Shown here: in pieces, positions 1 through 9,852 of the stretch
How positions within the stretch are numbered: position 1 is the first letter of the stretch
Layout of the letters: every line of letters begins with the position of its first letter
From: Roseiarcus sp963709655
Lineage (GTDB): Bacteria; Pseudomonadota; Alphaproteobacteria; Rhizobiales; Beijerinckiaceae
Direction: 5' to 3'
NCBI GenBank assembly: GCA_963709655.1
Contig: CAVPXF010000036.1
Coordinates: 1-64,000, forward strand
DNA: 64,000 nucleotides
Program-made: the position numbers and the translations under genes
Notes under the pieces: generated by a model
What the model was told of the DNA's origin: nothing
Databases searched by the model: none
What the model saw: only the letters and a program-made list of their open reading frames with translations

Positions 1-420
1 CGATCGTCGATCGAGCGCTTCTTGATTTGGCGTTGAGCCGTCTGTCCTTTCCGATGCGATTTTGATCGGTTTCGCTCCCTTGAGGAGGCGCGAGCGGCGA
101 TGAGCCGCGGCGTTGTCATCGAGGGGGCGGCGTTGGAAGGCTTTGGCCCCGCTGGGGTCATGGCGTTTCGATATCTGACATTGTGAAGAGGAAGCGCATT
201 CGGTTATCGGATGACGGATGACAGACAACAGAGGACGGATGATATCTGCTCTCTGCCCTCTGTTCTCGGTCGTCTGATAAGCACCAGTCGTGGGTCCTTT
301 GGCTGACCGCCAGGATCCCCGGATGCGTTTGAAGCAAAACTGGTCTTTTCGCGCCAGGGTGTGTTTGTCGCCGACGCCGAGTCGGGGACGGAAGTAAAGA
401 ACGCGCTTTGGCGATGAGAG
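1..420 (+). other. rRNA internal transcribed spacer, 3' part, upstream of 23S
   Basis: This is the spacer preceding 23S rRNA; no tRNA is visible in this part and there is no convincing gene. Positions 329-354 (GAAGCAAAACTGGTCTTTTCG and neighbours) are complementary to 3875-3896 beyond the 23S 3' end, and 407-428 (TTGGCGATGAGAGCAATCAAG) is complementary to 3777-3799. These two paired tracts are what the precursor 23S processing stem should look like. A GA/CT-rich hairpin lies at 206-279. The 16S gene lies outside the window. Confidence 0.8.
206..279 (+). repeat. GA/CT-rich hairpin element in the ITS
   Basis: The left arm contains GATGACAGACAACAGAGGAC and the right arm CTCTGTTCTCGGTCGTCTGA, so the arms can pair imperfectly. 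The same core (GACAGAC/GAGGAC and its complement) recurs at both ends of the helix 45 intervening sequence (1745-1776, 2174-2210) and twice in the 23S-5S spacer. It is probably a processing hairpin belonging to one repeat family. Confidence 0.6.
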
Positions 421-552
421 CAATCAAGTGCCATAAGGGTATCTGGTGGATGCCTTGGCGCTGAGAGGCGATGAAGGACGTGGTACGCTGCGATAAGTCC
501 CGGGGAGCCGCGAACAGGCTTTGATCCGGGAATGTCCGAATGGGGAAACCCA

Positions 553-741
553 CCTTCGATCTCTGTTGCTCCGAAGAGGCGCATTGCGCCGCAAAGCGAA
601 GCTGCACAGGCTGGACTTTGGGGAGCAATGGGTCGGCTCGTCTGTTTGCTCCGGAAGGGGTCCTCGCAAGGGGAGGCCTGACGGGAGAGCGAGGGCGCGC
701 GGTCTTTGGACCAACAGAGATCAACAGAAGGGACTTATTCT
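553..741 (+). other. Helix 9 intervening sequence of 23S rRNA
   Basis: The universally conserved text AATGGGGAAACCCA is followed by about 190 non-canonical bases before the alignment resumes at GAATTCATAGGGGAATAAG. In E. coli the corresponding helix 9 loop is only about 20 bases. Insertions here are known in Hyphomicrobiales and are excised by RNase III, giving a separate 5.8S-like 5' fragment. Boundaries are approximate and no protein is encoded. Confidence 0.75.
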
Positions 742-1016
742 CTGAATTCATAGGGGAATAAGAGCGAACCCGGGGAACTGAAACATCTAAGTACCCGGAG
801 GAAAGGACATCAACGAGACTCCGTTAGTAGTGGCGAGCGAACGCGGATCAGGCCAATGCTTTTGCTTTTGTTGACCAGAACCGGCTGGAAAGCCGGGCCG
901 GAGCGGGTGACAGCCCCGTATGGATAGGACGAGGCAGAAGATTTGAGTAGGGCGGGACACGTGCAATCCTGTCTGAACACGGGGGGACCACCCTCCAAGC
1001 CTAAGTACTCCTCAGC

Positions 1017-1048
<32 letters not shown>

Positions 1049-1622
1049 GTGAAAAGCACCCCGACGAGGGGAGTGAAACAGTTCCTGAAACCGGATACCT
1101 ACAAACAGTCGAAGCCCGTAAGGGTGACGGCGTACCTTTTGTATTATGGGTCAGCGACTTAAAGTATCGAGCAAGCTTAAGCCGATAGGCGTAGGCGCAG
1201 CGAAAGCGAGTTTGAACAGGGCGGATGAGTTCGATGCTTTAGACCCGAAACCGAGTGATCTAGTTATGAGCAGGTTGAAGGTAGGGTAACACCTACTGGA
1301 GGACCGAACCGGTGCCTGTTGAAAAAGGCTCGGATGACTTGTGATTAGGGGTGAAAGGCCAACCAAACTCGGAAATAGCTGGTTCTCCGCGAAATATATT
1401 TAGGTATAGCCTCGAGCTGAGGCTCCAGGGGGTAGAGCACTGGATGGGCTAGGGGGGCTAAAACCCTACCAAACCTAACCAAACTCCGAATACCTGGAAG
1501 TCATGCTCGGGAGCCACACGGCGGGTGCTAACGTCCGTCGTGGAGAGGGAAACAACCCAGACCAACAGCTAAGGCCCCCAATTCGTGGCTAAGTGGGAAA
1601 GGATGTGGAAATCCCAAAACAA

Positions 1623-1653
<31 letters not shown>

Positions 1654-1740
1654 TAAAGAAAGCGTAACAGCTCACTGGTCTAATTAAGGGTTTCTGCGCC
1701 GAAGATGTAACGGGGCTCAAGCCACGAGCCGAAGCTTTGG

Positions 1741-2211
1741 GTGTCGGAGAACAGAAGACAGACGACTGAGGACGGAATGGATGACAGGGGGAGAGCGCGC
1801 GTCGCTTCGTTTGAGGACCTGGAGGTCTTCAAGCGGGCGTACCGGCTTTCGCTGGACGTTCATCGTCGAAGCTTGAACTGGCCGCAGATCGAACAACGGG
1901 CGTTGGGCGATCAAGTGCGGCGGGCTTCGAAGTCCATTGTCGGAAATATCGCCGAAGGATACGGCCGCCAGAAACAATCGAAAGCGGAGTTCAAGCGCTT
2001 TCTGTGGATGGCGATCGGTTCGGCTGACGAGATGCGGGTATGGGCGCGCTATGCGCTGGATCTCGGTTATCTCGATGAGCCGATTTGGCGGGAGTGGCGA
2101 GACGAATATCAGACGATTGCGAAGATGCTGCAGAGCCTCGTGGCGAAGTCATGACGGCTTGAGCGATCGGCAATCCTCTGTCGTCCGTCGTCTGTCCTCT
2201 GTTCTCTGACG
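1741..2211 (+). other. Helix 45 intervening sequence of 23S rRNA, encoding an S23-type protein
   Basis: Conserved 23S sequence ends at GCCGAAGCTTTGGGTGTCGG and resumes at GCGGTAGCGGAGCGTTCCGT, which are adjacent in an uninterrupted gene. The roughly 470-base insertion is bounded by complementary arms. GAGAACAGAAGACAGACGAC near 1748 pairs with GTCGTCTGTCCTCTGTTCTC near 2186 with one wobble, giving a long stem suitable for RNase III. The interior encodes a four-helix-bundle protein. Confidence 0.85.
1777..2154 (+). CDS. 23S rRNA-intervening-sequence (S23/IVP, four-helix bundle) protein
   Basis: The 125-residue product has the hallmarks of the S23 intervening-sequence protein family: FEDLEVFKRAYRLSLDVHR near the start, then QVRRASKSIVGNIAEGYGR at about residues 48-66, then FKRFLWMAIGSADEMR. 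Family members are four-helix bundles that assemble as pentamers; their function is unknown, although basic RNA-binding surfaces have been proposed. ATG 1777 is preferred to the upstream GTG 1741 because the upstream codons lie inside the pairing arm of the insertion. The gene is entirely inside the rRNA, so it must be translated from the precursor or the excised fragment. Confidence 0.85.
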   Translation: MDDRGRARVASFEDLEVFKRAYRLSLDVHRRSLNWPQIEQRALGDQVRRASKSIVGNIAEGYGRQKQSKAEFKRFLWMAIGSADEMRVWARYALDLGYLDEPIWREWRDEYQTIAKMLQSLVAKS

Positions 2212-2786
2212 CGGTAGCGGAGCGTTCCGTAAGCTTGTGAAGGAAGACCCGTGAGGGCTTCTGGAGGCGTCGGAAGTGCGAATGCTGACATGAGTAACGA
2301 TAAACACTGTGAAAGACAGTGTCGCCGAAAGTCCAAGGGTTCCTGCGTAAAGTTAATCTTCGCAGGGTTAGCCGGTCCCTAAGGCGAGGCCGAGAGGCGT
2401 AGTCGATGGGAATCACGTTAATATTCGTGAGCCAGCAGGTGGTGACGGATCTCGTATGTCGTTTGGCCTTACTGGATTGGCCTAAGCGGCGGAGAGGTTC
2501 CAGGAAATAGCCCCTGCATCAGACCGTACCCGAAACCGACACAGGTGGACAGGTAGAGCATACCAAGGCGCTTGAGAGAATGACGTTGAAGGAACTCGGC
2601 AATTTACCTCCGTAACTTCGGAATAAGGAGGCCCTCGGGGAGCGCAAGCTTTTCGGGGGGGCACAGTCCAGGGGGTGGCAACTGTTTAACAAAAACACAG
2701 GGCTCTGCGAAATCGTAAGATGACGTATAGGGTCTGACGCCTGCCCGGTGCCGGAAGGTTAAAAGGAGAGGTGCGAGCCTTGAATT

Positions 2787-2880
<94 letters not shown>

Positions 2881-2950
2881 CTTCCCCGCTGTCTCCAACG
2901 TCAGCTCAGTGAAATTGAAGTCCCCGTGAAGATGCGGGGTACCTGCGGTC

Positions 2951-2985
<35 letters not shown>

Positions 2986-3311
2986 TGCGTTGGCATTCGT
3001 GTGGTCATGTGTAGGATAGGTGGTAGGCTTGGAAGCCGGGGCGCCAGCTCTGGTGGAGCCACCCTTGAAATACCACCCTTGACTTCATGGATGTCTAACC
3101 GCGACCCCTCATCGGGGCCCGGGACAACGCATGGTGGGTAGTTTGACTGGGGCGGTCGCCTCCCAAAGAGTAACGGAGGCGCGCAATGGTTGGCTCAGAC
3201 CGGTCGGAAATCGGTCGTCGAGTGCAATGGCATAAGCCAGCCTGACTGCGAGACCAACAAGTCGAGCAGAGACGAAAGTCGGTCATAGTGATCCGGTGGT
3301 CCCGCGTGGGT

Positions 3312-3359
<48 letters not shown>

Positions 3360-3388
3360 ACTCCCCAAGAGTCCATATCGACGGGAGT

Positions 3389-3484
<96 letters not shown>

Positions 3485-3813
3485 CAAAACGTCGTGAGAC
3501 AGTTTGGTCCCTATCTGCCGTGGGTGTCGGAGAATTGAGAGGATTTGCCCCTAGTACGAGAGGACCGGGGTGAACACATCTCTGGTGGACCTGTCGTCGC
3601 GCCAGCGGCGGTGCAGGGTAGCTATATGTGGAATGGATAACCGCTGAAGGCATCTAAGCGGGAAACCAGCCTCAAAACCAGTTCTCCCTGAAGAGCCGTG
3701 GAAGACCACCACGTTGATAGGCCGGATGTGGAAGCGCGGCAACGCGTGAGCTGACCGGTACTAATCGCTCGTTCGACTTGATTGCTCTCGTCGCCAAGGC
3801 GACGTTGCAGACC

Positions 3814-3863
3814 TCGGATGACGCACGACAGAGGACGGATCGTCCTTCTGTCCTTCGTTTTCC
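3814..3863 (+). repeat. GA/CT-rich hairpin element, first copy in the 23S-5S spacer
   Basis: GCACGACAGAGGACGGAT is followed immediately by CGTCCTTCTGTCCTTCGT. The arms pair over about 13 bases, and the core matches the elements at 206-279 and at the ends of the helix 45 insertion. Confidence 0.55.
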
Positions 3864-3896
3864 AGTGCGATAAGCGCGAAAACCAGTTTTGCTTCG

Positions 3897-3975
3897 ATCG
3901 GACGTCAGATGACGGACGACAGACGACGGAAGCCCATCTCTTCCGTTCTCCGTCTCCCGTCCTCCGCCCGTCCGA
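3897..3975 (+). repeat. GA/CT-rich hairpin element, second copy in the 23S-5S spacer
   Basis: The left arm GACGGACGACAGACGACGGA faces the right arm TTCCGTTCTCCGTCTCCCGT and then CCGCCCGTCCG, giving a long imperfect hairpin directly before the 5S gene. It is the fourth occurrence of this core in the operon. The adjacent 3875-3896 is the 3' arm of the outer 23S processing stem. Confidence 0.55.
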
Positions 3976-3986
3976 ACTCCGTCCTT

Positions 3987-4113
3987 TGCCGGCCTGGTGG
4001 CTCTTGCAAGGCGATCAGACCCGATCCCATCCCGAACTCGGCCGTCAAACGCCTTCGCGCCAATGGTACTCTGTCTCAAGACATGGGAGAGTAGGTCGTC
4101 GCCAGGCCTGCAA
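3987..4113 (+). rRNA. rrf: 5S ribosomal RNA
   Basis: Conserved 5S landmarks are CCCGATCCCATCCCGAACTC (about 4019-4038), CCAATGGTACT and GGGAGAGTAGGTCG. The ends TTGCCGGCCTGGTGG and GCCAGGCCTGC close the terminal helix. Ends are estimated from helix I pairing and may be off by a couple of bases. Confidence 0.93.
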
Positions 4114-4246
4114 AGGGCGGAGATCAGACGACCGAACTTGGGAGCAAAGATATCCGCCTTCCCCTACCGGTCCTTCCTCTTCATGCATAAAACAGACGAT
4201 GACGAACAGCCCCCTGTCCGCCGTCCAACCTCCCTTCTCCGATTGC

Positions 4247-4323
<77 letters not shown>

Positions 4324-4333
4324 CCGATAGGTC

Positions 4334-4366
4334 AGCCCCGGAAGTTTTCGCTTCCGGGGCTTTTTT
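4334..4366 (+). terminator. Rho-independent terminator of the rRNA operon
   Basis: AGCCCCGGAAG, loop TTTTCG, CTTCCGGGGCT, then TTTTTTG. An 11-bp perfect stem with a six-T tail directly behind the tRNA. Confidence 0.9.
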
Positions 4367-4379
4367 GTTTTCAGCCCGT

Positions 4380-4750
4380 AGCGCTCCACCAACCCCGCCG
4401 CCTGCATCACCCCGGCGAACCGGCCGCGCACGGTGATCTGCATCTGGCCGTTCTCATGCCGGATGATCGTGATCCGTTCGATCATGCCGCGAACTTTCTC
4501 GCGGAGTTTTAAGGCGTCTGGTTGTCCCGGTCGGCTCAGGAGACTCTCGATCTGGTCGCGAGACGCTGGATATGGATGATGGCTTCCACCTCATCCGTGA
4601 TCTCGGCTGGTTCGGGTTCGATGGCGTCGTCGACGGCCTCGATTTCTGCTTTCAGGCGCATCTGGTCTGCCTCGAGGTCCGCAAGCTTGGCGATCAGGGC
4701 GGCGTTGTGCCCCGCTTCGGCGAGGAGACCGTTTGACCGATGCGGACGGT
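4380..4750 (-). pseudogene. C-terminal remnant of a large serine recombinase
   Basis: Read on the minus strand, two frames joined near 4560 give a charged coiled coil (LADLEADQMRLKAEIEAVDD, then ITDEVEAIIHIQRL, then RDQIESLLSRPG). It continues with REKVRGMIERITIIRHENGQ and MQITVRGRFAGVMQAAGL. That succession is typical of the coiled-coil and C-terminal part of resolvase/invertase-type recombinases in genomic islands. A frameshift separates the two pieces, the catalytic N-terminus is missing, and the frame runs on antisense through the terminator and tRNA. It is probably what is left of an island integrated beside the tRNA. Confidence 0.6.
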
Positions 4751-4829
4751 GTCACGAGATAGCAGGGGACCGGCGTCCGGCGGACCCGTGCGCTTCCGCC
4801 GCCTGTCCGTGCGAGTTCCCCAACCGGGG

Positions 4830-5960
4830 CCGATCGCTCGCGTGCCTTTTTTGCCAATAGATTATGCGCGACAGAAGGGCCAAAGCTACGACAGTCAGGC
4901 CGGCCGCAAATCCGATCCAGACGCCGGTCCCGCCGAATCCCGTGCGCCGGGCCAGGTAGATCCCAGCGGGGCCGAGATCAGCCAATAACCGCCGAACGCG
5001 ATGAGCATGGGAATTGTCGTATCGTTAAGGCCTCGCAAGGTTTGGGTCGCGGTTGTCTGCGCACCGTCGGCAACTTGAAACAGGCCGCCAATCCGAAGTA
5101 GGCGGGCGGCGACGGCGAATGCGTGCTGGTTTGCTGGTTCGGCGCGATCCAGGAAGACTCCGACGATGGCGGGTCCGAAAAGCAGGAGACCTATTCCAGG
5201 CGCGAATGTGAAGCCGGCCGACAACGCAATCGGCGTCCAGGTCGCAATCGCAATCGCCTGAAAATCGCCGCGGCAGTAAGCCGGTCCAACCCGCAAGGTC
5301 GCCGCAGATCCGATGCCGAGCGGCACGTAGTAGGCGAGCGTGCAGATCTGCAGAGCGATCGCTTGCGCTGCGAGTTCGTCCGGTCCGATCGCACTCATCA
5401 CGAGGGCTGCGCCGGAGAACACCATCACCTCAGCGAATATGGTGAGACCGAACGGCGCTCCAGGCGAAACACCCGGGACAGCTCGGCCCAGGCCGGCGTC
5501 TCGATCGAGTGACGGCTCATATATCCTCGGAGCTCGCCGCTGCGGATGTAGTAGAGCGCGACTGCAAACATTGCCGCGTAGGACAGGATGATCGCGATCG
5601 GGGCGCGGATCGCCGGGAGTCCAAATGCGCCAAAACCCAGCCGGCAGGCGAGGAGGCCGCTGACCAGGACGCCGCCGATGGTGATGGAGAGGATTTCCCG
5701 ACTGCGACCGAAGGCCGACATCAGGGACCGAAGTATGAGAAAGCCAAAGGCCGGAAAGAAGATGAAGGCGGCGACGAAGCGAAACAGCGGAGTGAGGAAC
5801 GAGCCGGCGGGCGTTCCAGTCGCGAGATTGACGGCGCCAAGCCAGTACGAAGATATTGGTCGTGAAGACGACGCCCTGAAGGAGTTGGGCCACGCCAGGC
5901 TCAGCGTGGCGCCAGGCTCCGTTCGCCAGGGAGTGAATGGTGGGTTCGTCGATCGGGTCA
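4830..5960 (-). pseudogene. MATE-family multidrug exporter, multiply frameshifted
   Basis: Three minus-strand frames give consecutive pieces of one MATE transporter. Near 5800-5930 there is an N-terminal helix (VAQLLQGVVFTTNIFVLA). Then LITGAFGLPAIRAPIAIILSY-type helices follow at about 5500-5780. The central half lies at 5000-5460 (APFGLTIFAEVMVFSGAALV, LRGLNDTTIPMLIAFGGYWL) and the last helices at 4850-4985 (TGVWIGFAAGLTVVALALLS). At least three frame changes are needed, more than a stray sequencing indel would explain. Family members export cationic drugs or metabolites using a sodium or proton gradient. Confidence 0.75.
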
Positions 5961-6139
5961 CGGTCGTCACGTATGAGGGGAGGAGTTGGGGGAAGCGGTC
6001 GGTCGCGATTCCTGCAGGCGGGCCGTCGACTTCCTCCGGAGCCGGGTCGACCGGCGCCCATCGATTGGAAACGATTTGGCGCAGGCGCTCCGTACCGAGG
6101 CGGTCGCTCCCGCCTGAGGGTACCGGGAAGTTCCGCGCG

Positions 6140-7200
6140 ACTTCAGCCGGCTGTGGCGAACGCGCGCGCTGCCGACAGCACGGCCCCGTCCGCGCAGCGC
6201 GCGCCGATGATCTGCAGCCCAATCGGCAGACCCGCAGCGGTCGTTCCGCATGGCGTCGAGATGGCGGGCTGCTGACTGAGATTGATCGGATAGCTGAACG
6301 CCGCGACCTGGTATGCCAAAACGTGCGTATGCTCGACTGATTCCTCCGGCCTGGAACGCTGAAATTGGCGTCGCCGGAGAGATGACGAAATCGAAGCGCG
6401 CGAGCAGCTTGTCCATTGAGGCTCCGAACGCCGCCCGCTGCACAAGCGAACCGGCGAGGCGCGCCCCGGGGATTCTCGCGCCTTCCCGAGCGACCTCAAC
6501 GAACCCGGGGTCGCACAGCCGGATCATATCGTCGGGAATCGCCGCGAGGCGATTGGCCGCCCAGCGTACCAATGAATTTTATGAATCTACGCGACGTCCG
6601 CTTCAGGCAATTCGATGGGCTCGACGCGTGCGCCGAGAGACTTCGAGTCGAGCTGCCGCGGTCTCGACGGCGGCCAGCACCTGAGGATCGACGAATCCGT
6701 TCGGCGGCCGGGTTCATAGGCCGATCCGCGCTCCCCGGAGCGTGTGGTCCGCGAGCGAGATCGGCGGCAATGCTCCGGCGCCCTGGTTCCAGTCGTCGAG
6801 GTCTCGTCCGGACATCGCCGCCAGCATGGCGGCGGCGTCGAGGGCGGTGCGTGCGATGGGTCCGATGTGGGCGACGGTGGCGTAGGCGCTCGGAGGATTG
6901 GCCGGAACGCGCCCGAACGTCGGCTTCAAACCCACGACGCCGGACAATGAGGCCGGAATGCGTATCGAACCTCCCCCGTCAGTGCCGATATGCAAGACGC
7001 CGGCGCCGGTCGCGGCACCGCCGCCGCCGCCGCCCGATGAGCCGCCGGGCGTCGTACCGGGGTTCCAGGGATTGCGCGTCCGGAGTTATGCGGCGCGACG
7101 AGGCCGATGCGGCAAACGCACGCGCCTCTGTCCGGGGCGTGCGCCCGAAGCGCAGCTGCACCAAAGCGTGCAATCCGCAGCAGGCTCTTCGATGCAATCT
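6140..7200 (-). pseudogene. Amidase signature family enzyme, truncated and frameshifted
   Basis: The amidase-signature core is recognisable at 6714-6995 (HIGTDGGGSIRIPASLSGVV, GLKPTFGRVP), preceded at about 7000-7110 by a glycine-rich serine motif in another frame. The C-terminal part lies at 6150-6500 (FDFVISPATPISAFQAGG, then INLSQQPAISTPCGTTAAGL). Several frame changes are required and the N-terminal third, including the catalytic lysine region, is missing. The stop of the upstream dehydrogenase lies only about 10 bases away, so the gene once ended the same operon. Confidence 0.7.
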
Positions 7201-7208
7201 GATGATGA

Positions 7209-8657
7209 CTAGACCGACAGGCACACGTACTTGATCGTCAAATATTCGTCGATGCCGTACTTCGATCCTTCGCGGCCGATCCCGGACATCTTCACTCCGC
7301 CAAATGGGGCTTCCGCCGTCGAGACGAGGCCGGTGTTGACGCCGACCATCCCATATTCGAGCGCCTCAGCCACTCTCCAGACTCGGCTCAGGTCGCGAGC
7401 GTAAAAATAGGAGGCGAGGCCGAATTCCGTGTCGTTCGCCATCGCGATTACCTCTTCGACCGTATCAAAGGCGAACAGCGGTGCGATCGGGCCAAAGGTC
7501 TCCTCGCGCGCGAGTTGCATGTCCGACGTCGCGCCCGCGAGCACGGTCGGCTGGTAGAAAAGGGCGCCCGCCGGGTGGCGGCGGCCGCCAGTGGCGATTG
7601 TCGCCCCCTTCGCTAAGGCGTCGGCGACATGTGCCTCGACCTTCGCAAGCGCCGACTTCGAGATGAGCGGACCGATCTGAACGCCCGGCTCCGCGCCGTC
7701 GCCGATTCGCAACTGGTCGACCGCCGCGGCGAGCTTGGCGGCAAAGGCATCATGGACGTCCCGCTGGACGTAGATGCGATTGGCGCAGACGCAAGTCTGT
7801 CCCGCATTGCGAAATGTTGCGATCATCGCGCCTTCGACCGCCTTGTCGAGATCGGCGTCGTCGAACACGATGAACGGCGCGTTTCCGCCGAGTTCGAGGC
7901 TCAGTTTCTTTATGCGATCCGCGCTCTGGCGCATCAGGATCGAGCCGACACGCGTCGACCCGGTGAACGAAATCTTTCGCACTTTTGGATTGGCGCAAAA
8001 TTCCTGGCCGACGCCCGCGGCGTCGGCGCTGGTGACGACATTCAGCACGCCTTTGGGAATGCCGGCGCGTTCGCCGAGCAGAGCCATCGCGAGCGCCGAC
8101 AGGGGGGTCATCTCGGACGGGCGAGCGACAAATGCGCAACCGGCGGCCAGAGCCGGGCCGACCTTGCGCGCTATCATCGCATTGGGAAAGTTCCACGGCG
8201 TGATCGACGCCGCGACTCCGATCGCCTGCTTAATGACGAGGATGCGCTTGTCGGCTTGATGACCGGGGATCATGTCGCCATAGACCCGCCGGCCCTCCTG
8301 CGCGAACCATTCGATGAAACTCGCACCGTAGGCGATCTCGCCCTTGGCCTCGAGAAACGGCTTGCCCATTTCCGCAGTCAGGATTTGCGCGAGATCCTCG
8401 GCATTGTCCAGCATGAGCTGGCTCCACCTGAGCAGGATGGACGAACGCTCGCGCGCCGTGCGCGAGGCCCAGTCGCGCTGCACGCGTTCGGCGGCGTCGA
8501 TCGCGGCGCGCGCTCCCGCGACGCCGACGTCGGCGACCTCCGCCACGATCTCGCCGTTGGCCGGATTCCGGATCGGCGTGCGCTTTTCGGCGCCGACCCA
8601 GGCGCCGTCGATGTAGGCGCTGCAGACAAGCAGCGACCGATCGTTGAGGTTCAACAT
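7209..8657 (-). CDS. gabD: NAD(P)-dependent succinate-semialdehyde dehydrogenase (GabD/BlcA type)
   Basis: This 482-residue aldehyde dehydrogenase has the length of E. coli GabD. It has the Rossmann segment ASITPWNFPNAMIARKVGPA at about 150, FTGSTRVG, the general-base glutamate in LSLELGGNAPFIVF at about 254 and the nucleophilic cysteine in NAGQTCVCANRIYV at about 288. It ends with the PFGGVKMSGIGREG motif. It should oxidise succinic semialdehyde to succinate. ATG 8657 is chosen because GGAGAG lies 9 bases upstream and this avoids overlapping the previous gene. Lying behind an Fe-dependent alcohol dehydrogenase and in one train with an AttM-type lactonase, it is the counterpart of AttK/BlcA. 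Confidence 0.9.
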   Translation of the reverse strand: MLNLNDRSLLVCSAYIDGAWVGAEKRTPIRNPANGEIVAEVADVGVAGARAAIDAAERVQRDWASRTARERSSILLRWSQLMLDNAEDLAQILTAEMGKPFLEAKGEIAYGASFIEWFAQEGRRVYGDMIPGHQADKRILVIKQAIGVAASITPWNFPNAMIARKVGPALAAGCAFVARPSEMTPLSALAMALLGERAGIPKGVLNVVTSADAAGVGQEFCANPKVRKISFTGSTRVGSILMRQSADRIKKLSLELGGNAPFIVFDDADLDKAVEGAMIATFRNAGQTCVCANRIYVQRDVHDAFAAKLAAAVDQLRIGDGAEPGVQIGPLISKSALAKVEAHVADALAKGATIATGGRRHPAGALFYQPTVLAGATSDMQLAREETFGPIAPLFAFDTVEEVIAMANDTEFGLASYFYARDLSRVWRVAEALEYGMVGVNTGLVSTAEAPFGGVKMSGIGREGSKYGIDEYLTIKYVCLSV

Positions 8658-8674
8658 GGACGCGCGCTCTCCGC

Positions 8675-9832
8675 TCACCAAGCCCGACGATAGATTTCAA
8701 GCGCGTCCGCTTCCGTCACCGGACGCGGATTATTGGGGAGGAGCCGCGTCTGCTTGATTGCGTCGCGCGCCAGCGCAGGCAGCACGTCCTCGGGAACCTT
8801 GGCGTCGCGCAGACGCTGCGGCAGCCCACACTTCTTCGACAGATCTTGCAGCGCATCGCAGAAAGCCTCGGCGCGCTCCTGCCCTTCGAACCGCGCGAGT
8901 TCCGGGAAGGCGAAGGGCGCGATCTCAACGTAGGCGGCCGGCGCCGTCTTGCAGTTGAAGCGCAAGACATGAGTGAGGACGAGCGCGTTCGACAGGCCAT
9001 GCGGAATGTGGAAATGGCCGCCGAGCGGGTAGGCCAGCGCGTGAACCGCGGCGACCGGCGAATTCGCGAAGGCCTGTCCGGCCAGCATCGAGCCCAGAAG
9101 CATCGCCGAGCGCGCTTCGATGTCGGAGCCGTTGTGCACCGCGGTCTCGATCGCGCCGCCGAGCAGGGTCAGCGCCTGGGTCGCCAGCACGCGCGAGATC
9201 GGATTGTTGTTCGCGCTCTTCGAAGCGTAGGCTTCGATCGCGTGCACCATCGCGTCGATACCCGTGGCCGCGGTGACATGGGGCGGCAGACCGAGCGTCA
9301 GTTCCGGATCGAGCAGGGCGACGTCCGGCAGGATGATCGGCGAGACGACGCCCATCTTTTCGTTTTCGCCCGTCGTGACGATCGAGATCGGCGTCACCTC
9401 CGAACCGGTCCCCGAGGTCGTCGGGACAAGGATCATCGGCAGCCGGGGGCCCTTGGCGTTCCCGACGCCGAACGCCTGGGCAAGCGTCTCGCGGCCTGGC
9501 GCGAGCAAGGCGACCAGCTTGGCGGTATCGAGCGAAGACCCACCGCCGAGCCCGATGACGCCGGTCGCCTCGAGACTTGCCGCCATCTCGACGGCCTTCT
9601 CGATCATTGGCGCCGGCGGGTCCGCCGCGACGTCGGAAAAGACTTCGGCCTGAATGCCCGCTTCGCCCAGAAAGCCCATGACGCGATCGACGATGCCGGT
9701 CGAAATCATGCCGGGGTCCGTGACGACGACCACCCGCCGGCCAAGTCGTTCGTGCGCCAGCGCGCCGATCTTGGCGATCGCGCCCGATCCGAACTGGATG
9801 CCCGCGCTGGTATTGAAAATGAACGCATTCAT
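8675..9832 (-). CDS. Iron-containing alcohol dehydrogenase, probable 4-hydroxybutyrate dehydrogenase (BlcB/AttL-like)
   Basis: The 385-residue group III dehydrogenase has the NAD-binding GVIGLGGGSSLDTAKLVALL at about residue 91 and VPTTSGTGSEVTPISI. Its metal-ligand segment runs GIDAMVHAIEAY ... VHALAYPLGGHFHIPHGLSNA, with the expected Asp and three His. In the AttKLM/BlcABC operon of Agrobacterium an enzyme of this family oxidises 4-hydroxybutyrate to succinic semialdehyde, the substrate of the next gene. The start at 9832 (MNAFIFNTSAGIQFG) follows GGGAGAACCCA. Assignment to 4-hydroxybutyrate is inferred from context. Confidence 0.85.
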   Translation of the reverse strand: MNAFIFNTSAGIQFGSGAIAKIGALAHERLGRRVVVVTDPGMISTGIVDRVMGFLGEAGIQAEVFSDVAADPPAPMIEKAVEMAASLEATGVIGLGGGSSLDTAKLVALLAPGRETLAQAFGVGNAKGPRLPMILVPTTSGTGSEVTPISIVTTGENEKMGVVSPIILPDVALLDPELTLGLPPHVTAATGIDAMVHAIEAYASKSANNNPISRVLATQALTLLGGAIETAVHNGSDIEARSAMLLGSMLAGQAFANSPVAAVHALAYPLGGHFHIPHGLSNALVLTHVLRFNCKTAPAAYVEIAPFAFPELARFEGQERAEAFCDALQDLSKKCGLPQRLRDAKVPEDVLPALARDAIKQTRLLPNNPRPVTEADALEIYRRAW

Positions 9833-9852
9833 TGGGTTCTCCCGTTTCGCCT

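Noticed and set aside
158..761. Several open frames in the ITS and start of 23S
   Set aside because: They lie over rRNA sequence or its processing hairpins and show no protein family.
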